Source: Spirodela intermedia
Lineage: Eukaryota > Streptophyta > Magnoliopsida > Alismatales > Araceae
Length of the DNA stretch: 64,000 nt
Direction: 5' to 3'
NCBI GenBank assembly: GCA_902729315.2
Contig: LR746267.1
Coordinates: 5,147,386 to 5,211,385 of the forward strand
Shown here: piece by piece, positions 1 to 12,640 of the stretch
Position numbering within the stretch: position 1 is the stretch's first letter
Layout: every line of letters begins with the position of its first letter
Position numbers and translations under genes: made by a program
The notes under the pieces: generated by a model
The model's database searches: none
The model's input: the letters and a program-made list of their open reading frames with translations, nothing else
Told to the model about the DNA's origin: nothing

Positions 1-2282
1 ATAGGCAGAAAAGAGCAAAAATGGTCAGAAATGAGCAGAAATTGGTGGAAACAACTAGGAACATCTAAAGAAATGGGCAAAGAAACAAATAGAGAAATGA
101 AAGGTGATTCTCACAGAAAATCAAATGATTTTTTAAGAAAGTTGATTTCTAACTACCTATGATTGATTCTAAATCTAATGGAAGTATATAAATCTCTAAT
201 TTAGTGCAAAAATATTATTTTCTATCCTTTCATTGGGTGACAAATGATAGTGTTCTCTTAGTTCTTCATTGATTTCTCATGTTGTTTTGGTTAAAAGTTT
301 TACTTTTATTTCATTTTGATTTTTTTCCTTTATTTAATTAGGTAACATTTACTGAATCAAGGAAATAATTTATTTCTAAGATTTTTATTCAAGATTTTGT
401 TTGAATTTGTTTGTCCATCAATCATCAGTGTCAAAGAAGGAAAATCCTTATTTCCAATCTATTTTATATTTAATTGTTTATATTTTTTGAGTTCATAATA
501 GTTATATCTTTATTTAAAAATTGATTCATGCATCAAAAACTAATTGATTTGCCCTAGAATTTGAATTCATTCATTTGCCTCATATTTGTTGTCATAGGGA
601 GATTTTAGATTTTTAATCTATTTAAATTTTATTTTCTTAATATTTTCTTGTATTCGATCAATTTTAAACTTGTTTGTGATCCTTATTCCTTATATTTTTT
701 TTTGTCTATTTTTGCATAACTTTTCCTAAATAAATTGTTCATTTCTCCCTTAGTGGGAGAAGTAGAGGATGAAGTCTTTTCTCTCTAATTGTGTTCTCTT
801 CTCTCTCCTCCTCCTCTTCTCTATCTCCTCAATTTTATTTACTAACTGTAAATTAGATTAACTAATTTTTACTATCTTACTGCATATTAATAATTTGTAA
901 GTAACAAGGGATGGGAGGAGTTGGTCATGCCCGATTGGGCACAAAACATCTCTCCTGCTCTCCTTCTCTATTGTTTCTTTCATTAGTCTTATTTTTTACT
1001 TTTTATTTAAATTAAAATTTATTTAGAAAAAAATAAATTATCATAATTTGTTATTTTTTCTATGAATTTACCTTGTAAATCTATCATCTCTTAATACAAC
1101 AACCAAGGGATGATTATCCACCTAAAAGATGTACTAATCTTGAGGACTTGTCCAGCAAGTTTGGAAGTTCTCATCAAGTGGCAGCACTTATCTAACTTTG
1201 AAGCCTCATGAGAACCCATATCTGCTCTTTGAAAAGTGGTTATCAGCGTCTGACCTCTAGGGCAAGGTGAAAGTCGTGGGAGGGAATATTACAAAGCCTC
1301 CAATCAAGACCTATTCAAGAAGGAAGAAGATTCTAAATTTTACAGATCCAACCACTACATATGGAGGTTAGAAAGCATCCCACATGGGAAGGGAAGGGGT
1401 GAGGGTTATAAATAAGGAGACTCAATTGTATAGGGGGCTAGAAAAACATTTGGTTCTTGATTCTTTTAGAGATTCTCCACCAGTCTATGCCAGAACCAAT
1501 TCAGTCCCTGCAATATATATTTTCTCATTCTCCCCAATTCCACTCAAGAAAAATCTCATTCTCCAGACTTCATTATTCTTCCTAGTTAGTCTTCTCAAGC
1601 TCACACTTGTTCGATAAAATTTTTCTTTCGAGTCCAACACCTCCAATGAGAAAGTGGAAGAACAGTAAAAGAGAAAGATTATCAGTCAAACCCATCAAGG
1701 CTTTACTGATTTTACAAACACTTGAATCTTCTTTTCTTTCATACAAGAAAACACTTGAATGTGATCAATGTTGTAACCCTAATTTGCATTTCTTTCACCA
1801 AGTGAATTTTAGGCAATAGTTATCAGTAATCTCGGCATCCATCCGACGTAAAAGTAGTCGTCCACCCAAAAAATAAACCCTAGTAAAATAGGGTTCCAAA
1901 TCTCTCCTATAACAGAGATAATGATGAAAAAGACTAGGAATTTACGAGAAAGAGAAAAAACCCACCCTATAAGACAGCTGAATGCGCTATTAAAGAACCA
2001 TAAAAATGAGCACCAGTTGCTGGATCTTAGTTCTTTGTGGAGGATATTATGGACAAGCAAAGAACATGTCCTGGAGTGATCCCTGGTAAATGTCGAAGAT
2101 AAGCAGATGAAAATGAAGGCGATGCATAGAGAAAGCCCCCAAACTATCTTGAAGAAACGAAGACAATACTGAAGCGCCCCAGATTCCCACTTCTCCCTCT
2201 CCCTGCTTCGACCAAATCGTTTATAATCCCTCTTTCGTGTCCCCCCCGGGCCTCGTCCTGAGCAATCGGCCCATTTCGTTGG

Positions 2283-2321
<39 letters not shown>

Positions 2322-2414
2322 TCGTTGTATGTACTTTTTCCGGCGAGCTGGTTGGGAGGGTAAGGGCAAGGGATGGAGAGGAAGAAGGTAGTGGGAAGGG
2401 GAAGGGTTGAGGGG
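1..2414. other. AT-rich intergenic spacer and 5' flank of the Ole e 1-like gene
   Basis: No convincing coding exon is visible on either strand. The first 1.1 kb is AT-rich. From about 1130 to 1820 the composition changes to more balanced sequence with a TATA-box-like TATAAATAA near 1411, which resembles the U3/R part of a plant LTR, but I see no terminal repeats, primer-binding site or target duplication that would prove it. A CT run at about 2285-2320 lies just upstream of the downstream gene and is probably part of its 5' leader. Confidence 0.5.
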
Positions 2415-4860
2415 ATGTCGGATCCATCGGTGCCCCCGCAGATGCAGATGCTGCTGCTGCTGATGCTCTTCCTCGTGGGTCGAGTTGGGGCGTGGACGGG
2501 GGAGATCAACGGGAGGGTCCTCTGCGACGTCTGCGGGGACTCCTCCATCGGGCCAGAGGATCACGCCCTGGCAGGTTCACTTTCTGTCTCGCGTTCTCGT
2601 TTCAGATTGATTGCGTGCTTCTGTCTGATTCTATCTATCTCGGGGGTGTTCCGGTTTAATCTCGTACTATCCTCAAGCGATCCGTCTTCCCTTCTTCCAT
2701 TGTGAGAGAACTTCCTGTTTATTCTTGTGCTTTTCTGCAAAGGTTTCTCCCCCATCCCTCTCTCGCTCTCTATCGTATCTTAGAGCGAGATCCTGAATTT
2801 CACAGCAGATGTGGTTGCTTCGCCGGATGAGGATGAACTGAAATCTGAACTCTTCGATCATGTCATACTGGCGTCAAATTTTCTCCTCTTAATTCTCCCT
2901 TTAATAATTATCCTTCTCTTCTTTCTCCTGGTTAGTCTTCTTAGCGCCAGTAAATTCGAGAATTTCCTACTTCTCCGAGCCAGTTCATGAATTCCCAATT
3001 TTTTGTGGGGTGTGGGAGGCTTTTCACAAAGAACCATCGCTCTTAGCAGATCCAGGCACACTTAAATCACACGTTGAGATCACCTTCCTTTCCGGAAGAG
3101 TCATCATCTACCAGTGGGAAATTTTCATCCACACTGATATCGTGCTGAAGAAAAACAAGCATCCTCCGGCTTTTGATTACTCGATTCGATCTCCTCTTTT
3201 CAGCGGACATGTCTTTTCTGGATAGATTTATCAAGTGAACAGTTCTTTGAAAATAGCTTGATATCATACTCTAGAGATGTTATGTTGGATGAAGTGCTTC
3301 GGTGGTACTGATTCATGGAGGAAAGTTTTTGGGTGACATGAAAGGAACTTTTGAAGGTGCTTTCCATCAGCTTTGACTAGCATTATGTAGGTAAACATAG
3401 TGAGCATACTAGCCAGTGCCCATTGAATTTGATCGATCCAAGAATGACGGAAGACCCCAAAACTGTTTTGACTAGTGAAAGACTTTAATTTAAGCTTGCT
3501 GGTGGAACCCTTTCTCAGTTGTTCTGGTTGTTGACTTGAGTTGAATTCAGCACGATGTATGAGTCAACTAGCTGATAACACCACAGATGCCATTGATCTG
3601 CCAGGTTTGCAGAAGGGAACATTGATGTCAACTCTCAAAGATGTAGAGGAAACTAACCAACCCCTAGGGCCCATCCTTGATCTAGTTCTTCCTTCCTTCC
3701 CTCCCTCTACTGCTTACGTGCTTAAGCTGCTGCATCCTCCTCTAGTACCTCTCTGTGCTGGAAGGAAGTAAATTTCTCCTCTAACCTCCCTTCTAACTCT
3801 GAACAGAGTCTCCTGTTTGGGGACAAGCACATGTATCTCTTGACCTGAAAGGAACCGAAGTAGTTGACTTTCTATGTGCTTGGTGTCCAAGTTTGGGTGA
3901 GGGTTATATATGGGAAAAAATCGCCATAATTTTTGGTGAATGAGAGGGTTATGAGTATATGTGAGCAAAAATGAACTTTGGGTTAATGAGGAAACATCAT
4001 CGTGATCTCCACCCAGATTCCCAGCCAGAAACTTCTCCAGTCTGATTCTGGGTCTCGCTCTGGTGATGCGACTGATTTGTCATCTGGTTCACACCAAAGC
4101 AGAAAACAGACTGTTGAGGTGATTGTTCGGGGCATCAAAAAGGGAAAGATTAATCTCAGCTTCTACTACTTGATAGCATGATTTTGGCTGATCATGGCTT
4201 CATTTGATCTCTGCTCGAGGGTGTGGAAATTTAATTTTCTCACAGATTCTACCATTTTTCTCATTAACTTATTATACTCCCGTGCAGTAATAGATTTATT
4301 AAATAATAATAATAATAATAATCTTAGGAAAAGAGATCATTCTGTGTTCTTCCACCATCCAAATGTAATCCCAGACAGAAGAGCCTTGTTCTTGTGGCAT
4401 CTCTCTCAGACCCTTCCAAACAACAAAAAAGAAAAGTGTAAACTGCCAAAGATGTTATAATCCGAGATCAAATTTGTCATCTCAGATGATCCATGATCAC
4501 CATATTTAGAAATGTTCATCCTCGCTGACTTCATCTTCTTCTTCTGCCTCATGGATCGGGCATAATACTCCCACAGGTGCTGAGGTGGCAGTCCTATGCA
4601 TCACGGAGTCTGGGGAGGTAGTCAACTATCAGGCCTTCACGGACTCAAAGGGGGCCTACACAGTGGCGGAGACGATGCCAGAGGTCGACCGGTGGTCGTC
4701 GTGCCTTGTGAGGCCGATCGGCGGACCCCACCCAGACTGTTCCCGCCGTGCGGACGCCCGTGCGGGGGTCAAGTTTTCCTACACCCGCCCCTCCGGTTAC
4801 TCGCACACCGTCAGGCCGTTCCTCTTCAAGCCCTCTTTGGCGCCGGTGTACTGTGCCTGA
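2415..4860 (+). CDS. Ole e 1-like (pollen allergen/extensin-like) secreted protein
   Basis: Two exons, 2415-2574 and 4577-4860, joined through a GGT codon split by a GT-AG intron of 2.0 kb; the product is 147 residues. The N-terminus holds a hydrophobic signal segment (LLLLMLFLVGRVGAW), followed by a Cys-rich start (LCDVCGDSS) and the strand pattern typical of the Ole e 1 domain: GAEVAVLC, then a DSKGAYTVAE block, then conserved cysteines and a KFSYTRPSGYSH/RPFLFKP ending. Proteins of this family are secreted to the apoplast and their biochemical role is mostly unknown. An in-frame ATG at 2373 would add 14 basic residues; I prefer 2415 because it puts the hydrophobic segment near the start. 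The downstream neighbour SPT4 is convergent. The large intron contains no recognised gene. Confidence 0.85.
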
Positions 4861-5429
4861 GATATTATATATTCATAATAATACACTTCATAACCTTTTT
4901 ACTTTGGTTAAAATGTCATCGAAATATGGGGAACATACGAGGACTTTATTGCTTTGTTCTGTTGTTTATTTTTTCGAAAATATTATTTTTCTGTGTTTTT
5001 TTCTTTTTTCCAGAAGTGGGTGTTTAGCATGTGAATGCCTTTTCGGTGGGGAATTATATCAATAAATTGCATAAATATTAGACCAGAGGTCTCAATGAAG
5101 AGGCAGGTTAGATATATTTAGAGCAGAAAATTTTTCTGCGCTTTTTTGGACCAGATAAAGAATAGCCTTGGAACGGGTATTTTTTATTTATAAATAAATA
5201 AATCTAACTAAGCAAAAAACCGGAGGGATCAAGCTGGACAGGAAGCACCTTCTTTTGGGGGGGGGGGGGGATAATTCTCTCCAGGCTTAGAGCTCATGAC
5301 CTTGCCACCAAAACAAAACAAAAAAGCATTTTAGAAAAGCTATTTCTGAGCAGAAGTACATATGATGAAGAAGCAACCGAGTGGGTTATGGCGGGTGGAC
5401 ATGAAGCACCATGGAAATCGAAGGGAGCA
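4861..5429. other. Convergent intergenic region between Ole e 1-like gene and SPT4
   Basis: AT-rich sequence that must hold the two 3' UTRs. It includes an uninterrupted run of 14 G (5257-5270). I see no gene here. Confidence 0.6.
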
Positions 5430-8077
5430 TCAGCTCCGGGCCTTCGGTGGGACATACTGCACATTGTTGTCGGCACAGATGTTCTGAGGAAGAAACCCAA
5501 GAACAGATGAGACGGCAGTTCAGAGGCCACATTAAAATCTAAAAAAGAAGAAGAAGAAGGCGATGATAATGATGATGATGATGATGAAAAGGGTTTATGG
5601 GGTTTATAGAGGGAGATTAATGGCTTTAGTGGCCCTGGAAGTCAAATCAAAAAACAGAATTACGAGGAGAAGAAGAAAACGGGTGTTCTAAGGAATGAGC
5701 AGAAGAAGAAGAAGAAGAAGAAGAAGATGTTCTAAGGAAGAAACCCAAGAATATATCACACGGCAGTTTCAGAAGCCACATTAAAATTTTAAAAAGAAGA
5801 AGAAGATGATGACGATGATGATGAGGAAAAGGGTTTTACAGAGGGAGATTAATGGCCTTGGTGCCCCTGGACATCAAATCCAGAAACAGAAATAGGAGGA
5901 GGAGGAGGAGAAGAAGAAGAATGGAGGTTAATGGCTTCAGTGGCCCTGGAAATCAAATCCAAAAATCGAAAAAAGGCTTTGACGGGTCCTAGTATTCTTC
6001 AACAATAGATTTAAGGGCAAGGACCTTATATTCTTCTGGCAGCTCTTCTGAGACCGCGAGAGTATAGCAACCAGGAATGAATCTCCCTGCAAATGTAGTG
6101 AAATGTGAGAGTCAGCTCATTCAATCATACACTGCACGAAAACTCACGATAAGATGCAATCACGAGATCTAATGAGGCGAAAAACAGGCAATCAAACTAT
6201 AATGACAAAGAAAAAAGGACATTTAATTTAAAAGCAATGAATATATTAATGTTTGGAGTATAAATAAATGGAATATGAATACAGGTCCTACTAGGAACAG
6301 TTCAACCTACCGATCCTCAGCCATCTAGCGGCCCAGCTCCTACTTGGATCCATGACTGAGATTATCCTGAAATGTTAAAAAAAATCAAAATGAAAAACAG
6401 GATCAATCCAAGCTAAACACAAATCGTCTCCATTTGTTCACTGTATTTTCAATCATAGTTAGATCTTTAGACGGTAAACCAGGTGCTCATTCATCAAAGA
6501 GAAGCAGCCATTATACATGTAAATTTCCCGAAAGACATTAAAAAAAAAAAAACAGGCGGGCTCCCAAATTTTACGAGAAAACAAACCCCGCAGAGGATCA
6601 GCAATCGTTCGTTGGAGTTGAAACAGAAATTAAGAAAAAATATCTAATGAATGAAAAAGAGTTCAGGCAGCCAAGCTGGTCAAGAACTCAATTCTCCCAT
6701 GCGACCTGGATAACATAGCCCCTGCATTATCGTCCAGCATAGCATAAAACCTACAGAGTTTTAAATACATGACCATGGCACTTCATTGTAAAAGGAGATA
6801 GATAACCTGTCACAAAGAAACTTACACCTTAAAGAGAAAGATTCCTCAAGGGAGGATCATGACCCTCACCCCCAATTATTTCTATCTATGGAGCAGTCTG
6901 CTGTAAGCCCTACTATAAAGAAAAGTTACACAACTAAGTTTTGACCTGGAATTATTATTAATGTCCGACATGATTAAAATAGTAAGGATTAGAGGGAGTA
7001 CCCGGTAAAGTTTGGCGTAGTACAATTCACCACATTGTCGTGATCTTTATCCATTTCCAGAAAAGGGCAGTTTTCACAGCCTGATTCTCTGAACTGGACA
7101 AATGTGAAGGACAACAAAAGACAATCAACAAGTTAGGGCATAATATTGCACCCTAGGAGAGGATGAACACAATCATGCAGGCAGTGAAATGTAACCAAAG
7201 CAGAATAGAGTAAAAGCCAATAATCCTAGGCAAGAATGGCCCTCAGAATGGTGGCAAGTAGATAGAGCATAAAAAGGCTCCCTCATCTTATCAGGGGGAA
7301 ATTCTAGCTCTCCCGTCGGCTAAAATCCAAATCACCAGCTTCACAACATTCATGATGATCCAGAGAGACTGTACTAAGAAAACAAAGGGATCATTTCTTG
7401 GGCAACTGTGAATGAAAAACCCCGGATCTTCATTCATGTGTTCAAAAAATAACAACCCCCATTTCCTAAAGCCTGTAAAAAATATCCATGAGTTGTCCCT
7501 CTATACCCAAATGAACCCCTTGCATTAGCGGAAAAAAGGGAAAAACCCCAAGATTAGGCCTGAAAATTAAATTAAATTCCTACGTAAGTATAGCAATAAT
7601 ATACTTCCGGATGACCTACTTTCATGTGAGCCACAGCAAAGAGGGCAGCGAATCCCCTCCAGGCCAGCGATCGCTCGAGAAAACAATGCTCCAAAGCCTA
7701 CCATGAACGGTCAGAAAATATGCAAAATCCAATCTCCATCGTTCAGTCTACTTTCTTCCGATGGACAGTCTTCATTCAAGCTATATCGCTCCTGAACAGA
7801 GGAATATTGGGCCTCATCGCAGAAGCAAAGAGGCAAGTAAACCCTAACTGAAGAAACAAGAGCAGGAAGCGCGAGGAGGAAGACGAAAACCGAAGAGAAC
7901 GCAGAGAGAGGGGAGGCGTTGGAGGGAGGGAACCCAAACCTGGTCGTAGGTCTTCACCAGGCGACAGCGGAGGCAGGCCCGAAGCCCGTGGCCGAAGGTG
8001 GTGGGGATCTGTGCGAAGTTCGCCAGACGCTCCTCTTCCGAAAGGAAGTCGGCGCCGCCCTTCCCTCTGCTCCCCAT
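5430..8077 (-). CDS. SPT4: Transcription elongation factor SPT4 homolog
   Basis: Five exons on the minus strand: 8077-7940, 7093-7002, 6366-6311, 6086-6025 and 5483-5430, all with GT-AG introns, giving 133 residues, close to the usual SPT4 length plus a short N-terminal extension. The zinc-finger cysteines are at residues 35, 38, 52 and 55 (ACLRC and GCENC). The conserved core reads CTTPNFTG, SVMDPSRSWAARWLR and PGCYTLAVSEELPEEY, and the last exon supplies NNVQYVPPK. SPT4 pairs with the NGN domain of SPT5 to form the DSIF-type complex that supports RNA polymerase II elongation in the nucleus. The last intron carries a tandem duplication of its own acceptor region. Failure to splice that intron would add VLALKSIVEEY and stop. 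A telo-box-like AAACCCTA (7839-7846) lies inside intron 1. Confidence 0.95.
5481..5970. repeat. Tandem duplication in SPT4 intron 4, including the splice acceptor
   Basis: A unit of about 250 bp starting at 5481 (GTTCTGAGGAAGAAACCC) recurs at 5729 (GTTCTAAGGAAGAAACCC). Both are followed by a GGCAGTT/CAGA.GCCACATTAAAAT block, a GAA/GAT-rich stretch and AGGGAGATTAATGGC. A third, partial copy covers about 5920-5970. On the SPT4 strand the start of each unit is the polypyrimidine-AG acceptor plus the first six bases of the last exon, so the duplicated copy keeps a potential acceptor (TTAG followed by AACATC). Confidence 0.85.
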
Positions 8078-8267
8078 GCCTCACCCTTCTTCCCGCTGCC
8101 CTCCCTCTCCGCCGGCGGAAGCTCCTCCCTCCTCTGCCTGGGTGTCACTGGGTAGGGACCAAACTCACCTCAATTCTAACCCCGGACCGGCCTTGGTCGC
8201 CCTCATCAACAACAACCAGCCTTTATTCTCATGGAAATGGGAATGGTTGACACAAGGACTCTCGTAC

Positions 8268-8270
<3 letters not shown>

Positions 8271-8309
<39 letters not shown>
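8271..8309. repeat. (CT)n microsatellite upstream of SPT4
   Basis: An uninterrupted dinucleotide run of about 39 bp lying roughly 190 bp upstream of the SPT4 start codon, so it probably sits in the promoter or 5' leader. Confidence 0.95.
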
Positions 8310-8313
<4 letters not shown>

Positions 8314-8479
8314 CAGGCGATGATGGCAAGGAAGAGAGAGGAGCTACCTATTAACAGCCGATCCTCCTCTCCATCTTCAGTCCCAGGGCGGCGCGAGATC
8401 AGAAATCCGGCAAGTTATAGTTACAGGGACCAAAAATACCATTTATTTCTCATATAGTTATTCTTGTGAGATTCTTTTC

Positions 8480-8790
8480 TCACCCATAGTTTTTTCAGCT
8501 TAATCTTTCACTGATATTTGCATGGGATGTTATCTTACCAAAGTTTTGCAGATTAATTGGTCACTAATATTTTATGATAGTTTTATCTTACCAAAGTTTT
8601 TCAGCTTAATTTTTCATAATTCTTTTCATGAGATATTATCCTACCAAAGTTTTGCAGATCCATTTTCACTAATATTTTCATGATATTATTATCTTACCAA
8701 AGTTTCTCAATTTATTTTCCATCGATAATTTTTCATGGGATATGAAAGCCATTTGCTTGAGATTTTTCTAGCTTATTTTTCTATTATATA
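8480..8790. repeat. Degenerate tandem repeat, unit about 58 bp
   Basis: The block TTATCTTACCAAAGTTTT (or close variants ending in TCTC) followed by CAG and a Pu/TTAAT segment recurs four times at roughly 58-bp spacing, near 8530, 8584, 8638 and 8692. It lies in the AT-rich flank upstream of SPT4 and has no coding potential. Confidence 0.75.
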
Positions 8791-8809
8791 TCGTCATTTA
8801 TTTGCCAAG

Positions 8810-11800
8810 GTAGTTTAATTGACAAAATGAAGGGGAAATGTTGTAATTACTAACTATAGCCTTATCCCATTTCCATCACCTCATAGTTTTGTTCTTAAAG
8901 ATGTCGCACCAACTAAAAAAGATTAATCATGATATTTATTTCTCATTTAGTTACTAGAAAAGTATATCATAATAAGTTTTTATTATTATGAGTAAATAAT
9001 TAGTTAATAATATATTTTACACATTAACTTATGATGAATAACTTTATATTTATGTTAAATCAAAAAAAAATATTTTATGTGAACTTTTAGCTAATTATGT
9101 GAATTTATATAATTTTTCTATTTATATTTTTAAGTTAAAATAAATAGAAATAAAATAATATATATATATATATATAAAAGAGATATAGTAACTAAACACT
9201 TGACCTAGAAAGTATTACACATGAGTGAGAAGCACAATTGGGGGAGCCACAAGTTGAGCTTGAAACCATGCATAATGGGTGTGCGTCAGTCCTCTTCTAT
9301 ATCACTAGGGGTCATCTGGGCATGGGGCAAGGTATGATCTTGTCACCTGTGTATATGGGGGTGACCACCTGATTTTGTAGAACCCTCTTCTAATAGAGTA
9401 GAGGGTAATAGAATAATGTGATAATAAAAGATGGATAGAGCGCACTGAAAAAGTAATACTGAAAATACCCCACATTAAGAGAAGGTAATGTAGTCAAGTG
9501 ACTGTCAAAGGTTTGAATCTCACTTATGTCAAAAATCACAACTTTATTATATTTTAATTCTATAATTTTTATGTAGAACATCAGTCAATGATTGAGCCAC
9601 CAAAAGTGCTTGATCATCAACATAATATTTGTCAACAATATCTAGAGATTATTATTAGCAACTAACGAGTGATTTTTTTAGATAAAAAATCATAAATTTC
9701 TCACAAAAATCATCTCTAGTTGGTTGATGAGTACATCATCATCGAAGACAACAATTTGTTGAAAGATTGATTGCAGCCTCTTCATGATGTTCTAAATGCA
9801 ATACTAACCTCCTCTTGATATACAAACTTGAAGAAGAAGCTTCTTGAGATGCACTTCACCTTCATCTAACTCAATTCTATTGAGTGACAATTGCTTGAGA
9901 CTTATTGCCATTAAACTTCTGCTCTACCTAGTGACAACTGTCGAAGATGCTTCATCAACTTCTACTGTCACTCTCTAAACTTAGCATGGGAATTTAAAGA
10001 CTACATGCATCATATATGTTCATAGAAAGCCTTTAAGGTTGTGGACACTACATCTAGATCTTCTTGAACACTTTAAATTCCTACAATTGTCGTCGTGATA
10101 TTGAAAGTTTATTTTTCATATTTTAAATTTATTAATCTCTGGATTAATGATAATTTGTGTTAAGTTAAGTTTTGAAACTATTCTTTAGTCAATTGCAATT
10201 TATTTGGCATTTACATACCTCAATTTCATTAATTGAATTTATTGTAATTGTTTATACAATAATTGTCAAGAATAACCTTATTTTCATATGAATCATTGTT
10301 CTTTGAGTGCTGGCATCATCATGTTATCATCATCTAAATTTTGTTGTCAATTTTAAATAATTTTTCTTTTATATTTTAGTCCAAAATTATAAAAAAAATC
10401 ATATTATTTGAGAAATATTTTAAATTTTTACTACTTAAAAAATCTTACTCTACTTAAAAAATTCTTACTATTTTTTGAGATTTTATTAAATTATATTGAT
10501 ATATTTGTTCAGACAAATCTATAAATATTTAAATTTAATATTTTTATTTTTTATTTTGTATAAATTTATGTGATTTATTTTACAACAATTAAATCACATG
10601 TCCATAATAAGTTTTCATTATCATGAGTAATAATTTATTAATAATATATTTAAGCCTTGACTCATGATCTTATATTTGTGTTAGATTAAGAAAATGATAT
10701 TTAGTTGATTAATGTGATCTTTTGGTTAATTATATAAATTTATATGATTTTTATGGGGATATTTTTGAGATAAAATAAAATTAAATATTAAAATATAGAA
10801 AAATGAGAGACCCACTAGTTAGCTAGGTCCACACATGGGTCAAAAACACAATTAGGGAGTCACGAGTGGGAGGGCTTGAGTGGCTAAAGGACCCACATAG
10901 AGCACATGTCGTCACTCTCCTACATCTAGGGGGTCAATTAGTCATGGGGCAAGGAGCATTTGTACACATGTGTATGTGGGGACATACCACCTAACTTAGC
11001 CCTCTCTCAATAGTCCTGGTCATTTTGATTATGGGAGAGTGAACTCAAAAGTAAAATTAGATATTATTATATATCCATGTCAAACACTAAAAAATAACTA
11101 ATGTGAGACTAAACAGACACCAATGCTCACATGTAAATTTTACATATTTTTATATCTAAAATTTCTCTTATTTATGAGAAGGAATCATCTCTACTAGATA
11201 AAGGTATGTCTATATTTATTTAACTATCTCTTATGTAAATAGGCGATCGACAAAGGTTCAAATCTCACTAGAGGCAAATTTTATATTTTTTTTATTAAAT
11301 CATAATTTTATTATAGAACACCAATCAATTACTAAACCATCATAATTATTTAATTATCGTCAGCTAATTGACAAATGACTCTATATAAAAAGATCATAAA
11401 TTTATCAAAAAAATAATCTCTAATTGATCAACAAGGGAGATGCCATTAAGAAGAGGATGATGTGTTGTAAGACTAGTCACCAATTCCTAAGAGTGTATCA
11501 AATATGATGAATAACCTCCTCTTATTGTGTGAGTTGAGAATGAAACTTCCTAAGACACATACCACTTTCATCTAACTTATTTCTGTTGGACAATAGTCAC
11601 CGAATATCTGAAAGTCACTCTATTTTCACTATGTTAGGTGAGAATTATATGCGATGATTTGTCGACTCATTTAATTGATTTTTATATTTTGCAAGAATAT
11701 CTAAAAATTATCCATATTATTCATATTTAAAAAGAACTTTTGAGGTTGTGCACATTGCATAATAATCCTTTTGAACACATTGAATTTCAATGATTACTAT

Positions 11801-12640
11801 CACAAAACTAAAACTTTGACTTTTTTATTTTAAACTTTATTTTTACTTAAATTAGTGATATTCTATGTTATTTTAAATTTCAAAATTATTCTTCATTAAG
11901 TTATGATTTTTTTTACTTTCATAGATCTTAATTTGATCAATTAAATCATCTATAACATCTACACATGAATTTTTCTTTTTCATGAATTTTTAAATATATT
12001 TTGTCCTCATCAATCTAAAAATAATAAAAATATATATTATTTGAGAAAAATTATAAAATATTATCAAATATTATCTTACATCCTTGTGATTACTTTAAAA
12101 ATGTATCACTATTTTTAAAAAATATTTCAGAAAATTAGAATTAATTTATTTGTACTGAAATATTTCTAAAAATCTAAAAACTTAATATTTTCTAGTTTTA
12201 TAAATTTTAAATTTATGTGATTTATTATACAATGATTAGATCACATCACCCAACATTCATTTTTGTTGTATTTTTTTATTAGTATTAGTTTTAATAAATA
12301 TTTTTTGAGCATGTCAAATTTCTCACCTCAATAGGGAAAATATTGACTTCTCAAAAGAATTTCCCAAATGTGGTGCTCTCCTAATTTTTTTAAAAAAATA
12401 TTAAAAATTAGAATTAAACCTTGCTTCAGCAAATATTTTTGAGATTACTTTTCATCATAAATTATCATTTTTAACATCATAAAATCAATGGGCACCAATT
12501 TATTTTGCCAATTTTTGAAACTTATTATGTTGTATTGACCACTAAATAGGGGAATTTATTAATTACTAAATTTAGCCTAATCCCCTTTTCATTATCCCTT
12601 ATGTTCTGCTCTAAGATGCCACACTAACTAACAAAAAACA
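8810..12640. repeat. Nested, diverged large tandem repeat in AT-rich spacer
   Basis: A segment of about 1.65 kb (about 8940-10560) is repeated in degraded form at about 10600-12240. Shared landmarks in the same order include CATAATAAGTTTT.ATTAT, a block around ATGGGGCAAGG (9325 and 10950), an AGGTTTGAATCTCAC/AGGTTCAAATCTCAC block (9508 and 11250), a CTAACTCAATTCT/CTAACTTATTTCT block, and GAATTTATGTGATTTATT at the ends. The left flank 8810-8930 is itself repeated at 12530-12640. I see no open reading frame or terminal-repeat structure assigning it to a known transposon class. Confidence 0.65.

Noticed and set aside
9505-11265. Possible tRNA or SINE because of AGGTTCAAATCTCAC
   Set aside because: No matching A-box, acceptor stem or cloverleaf could be found around either copy.
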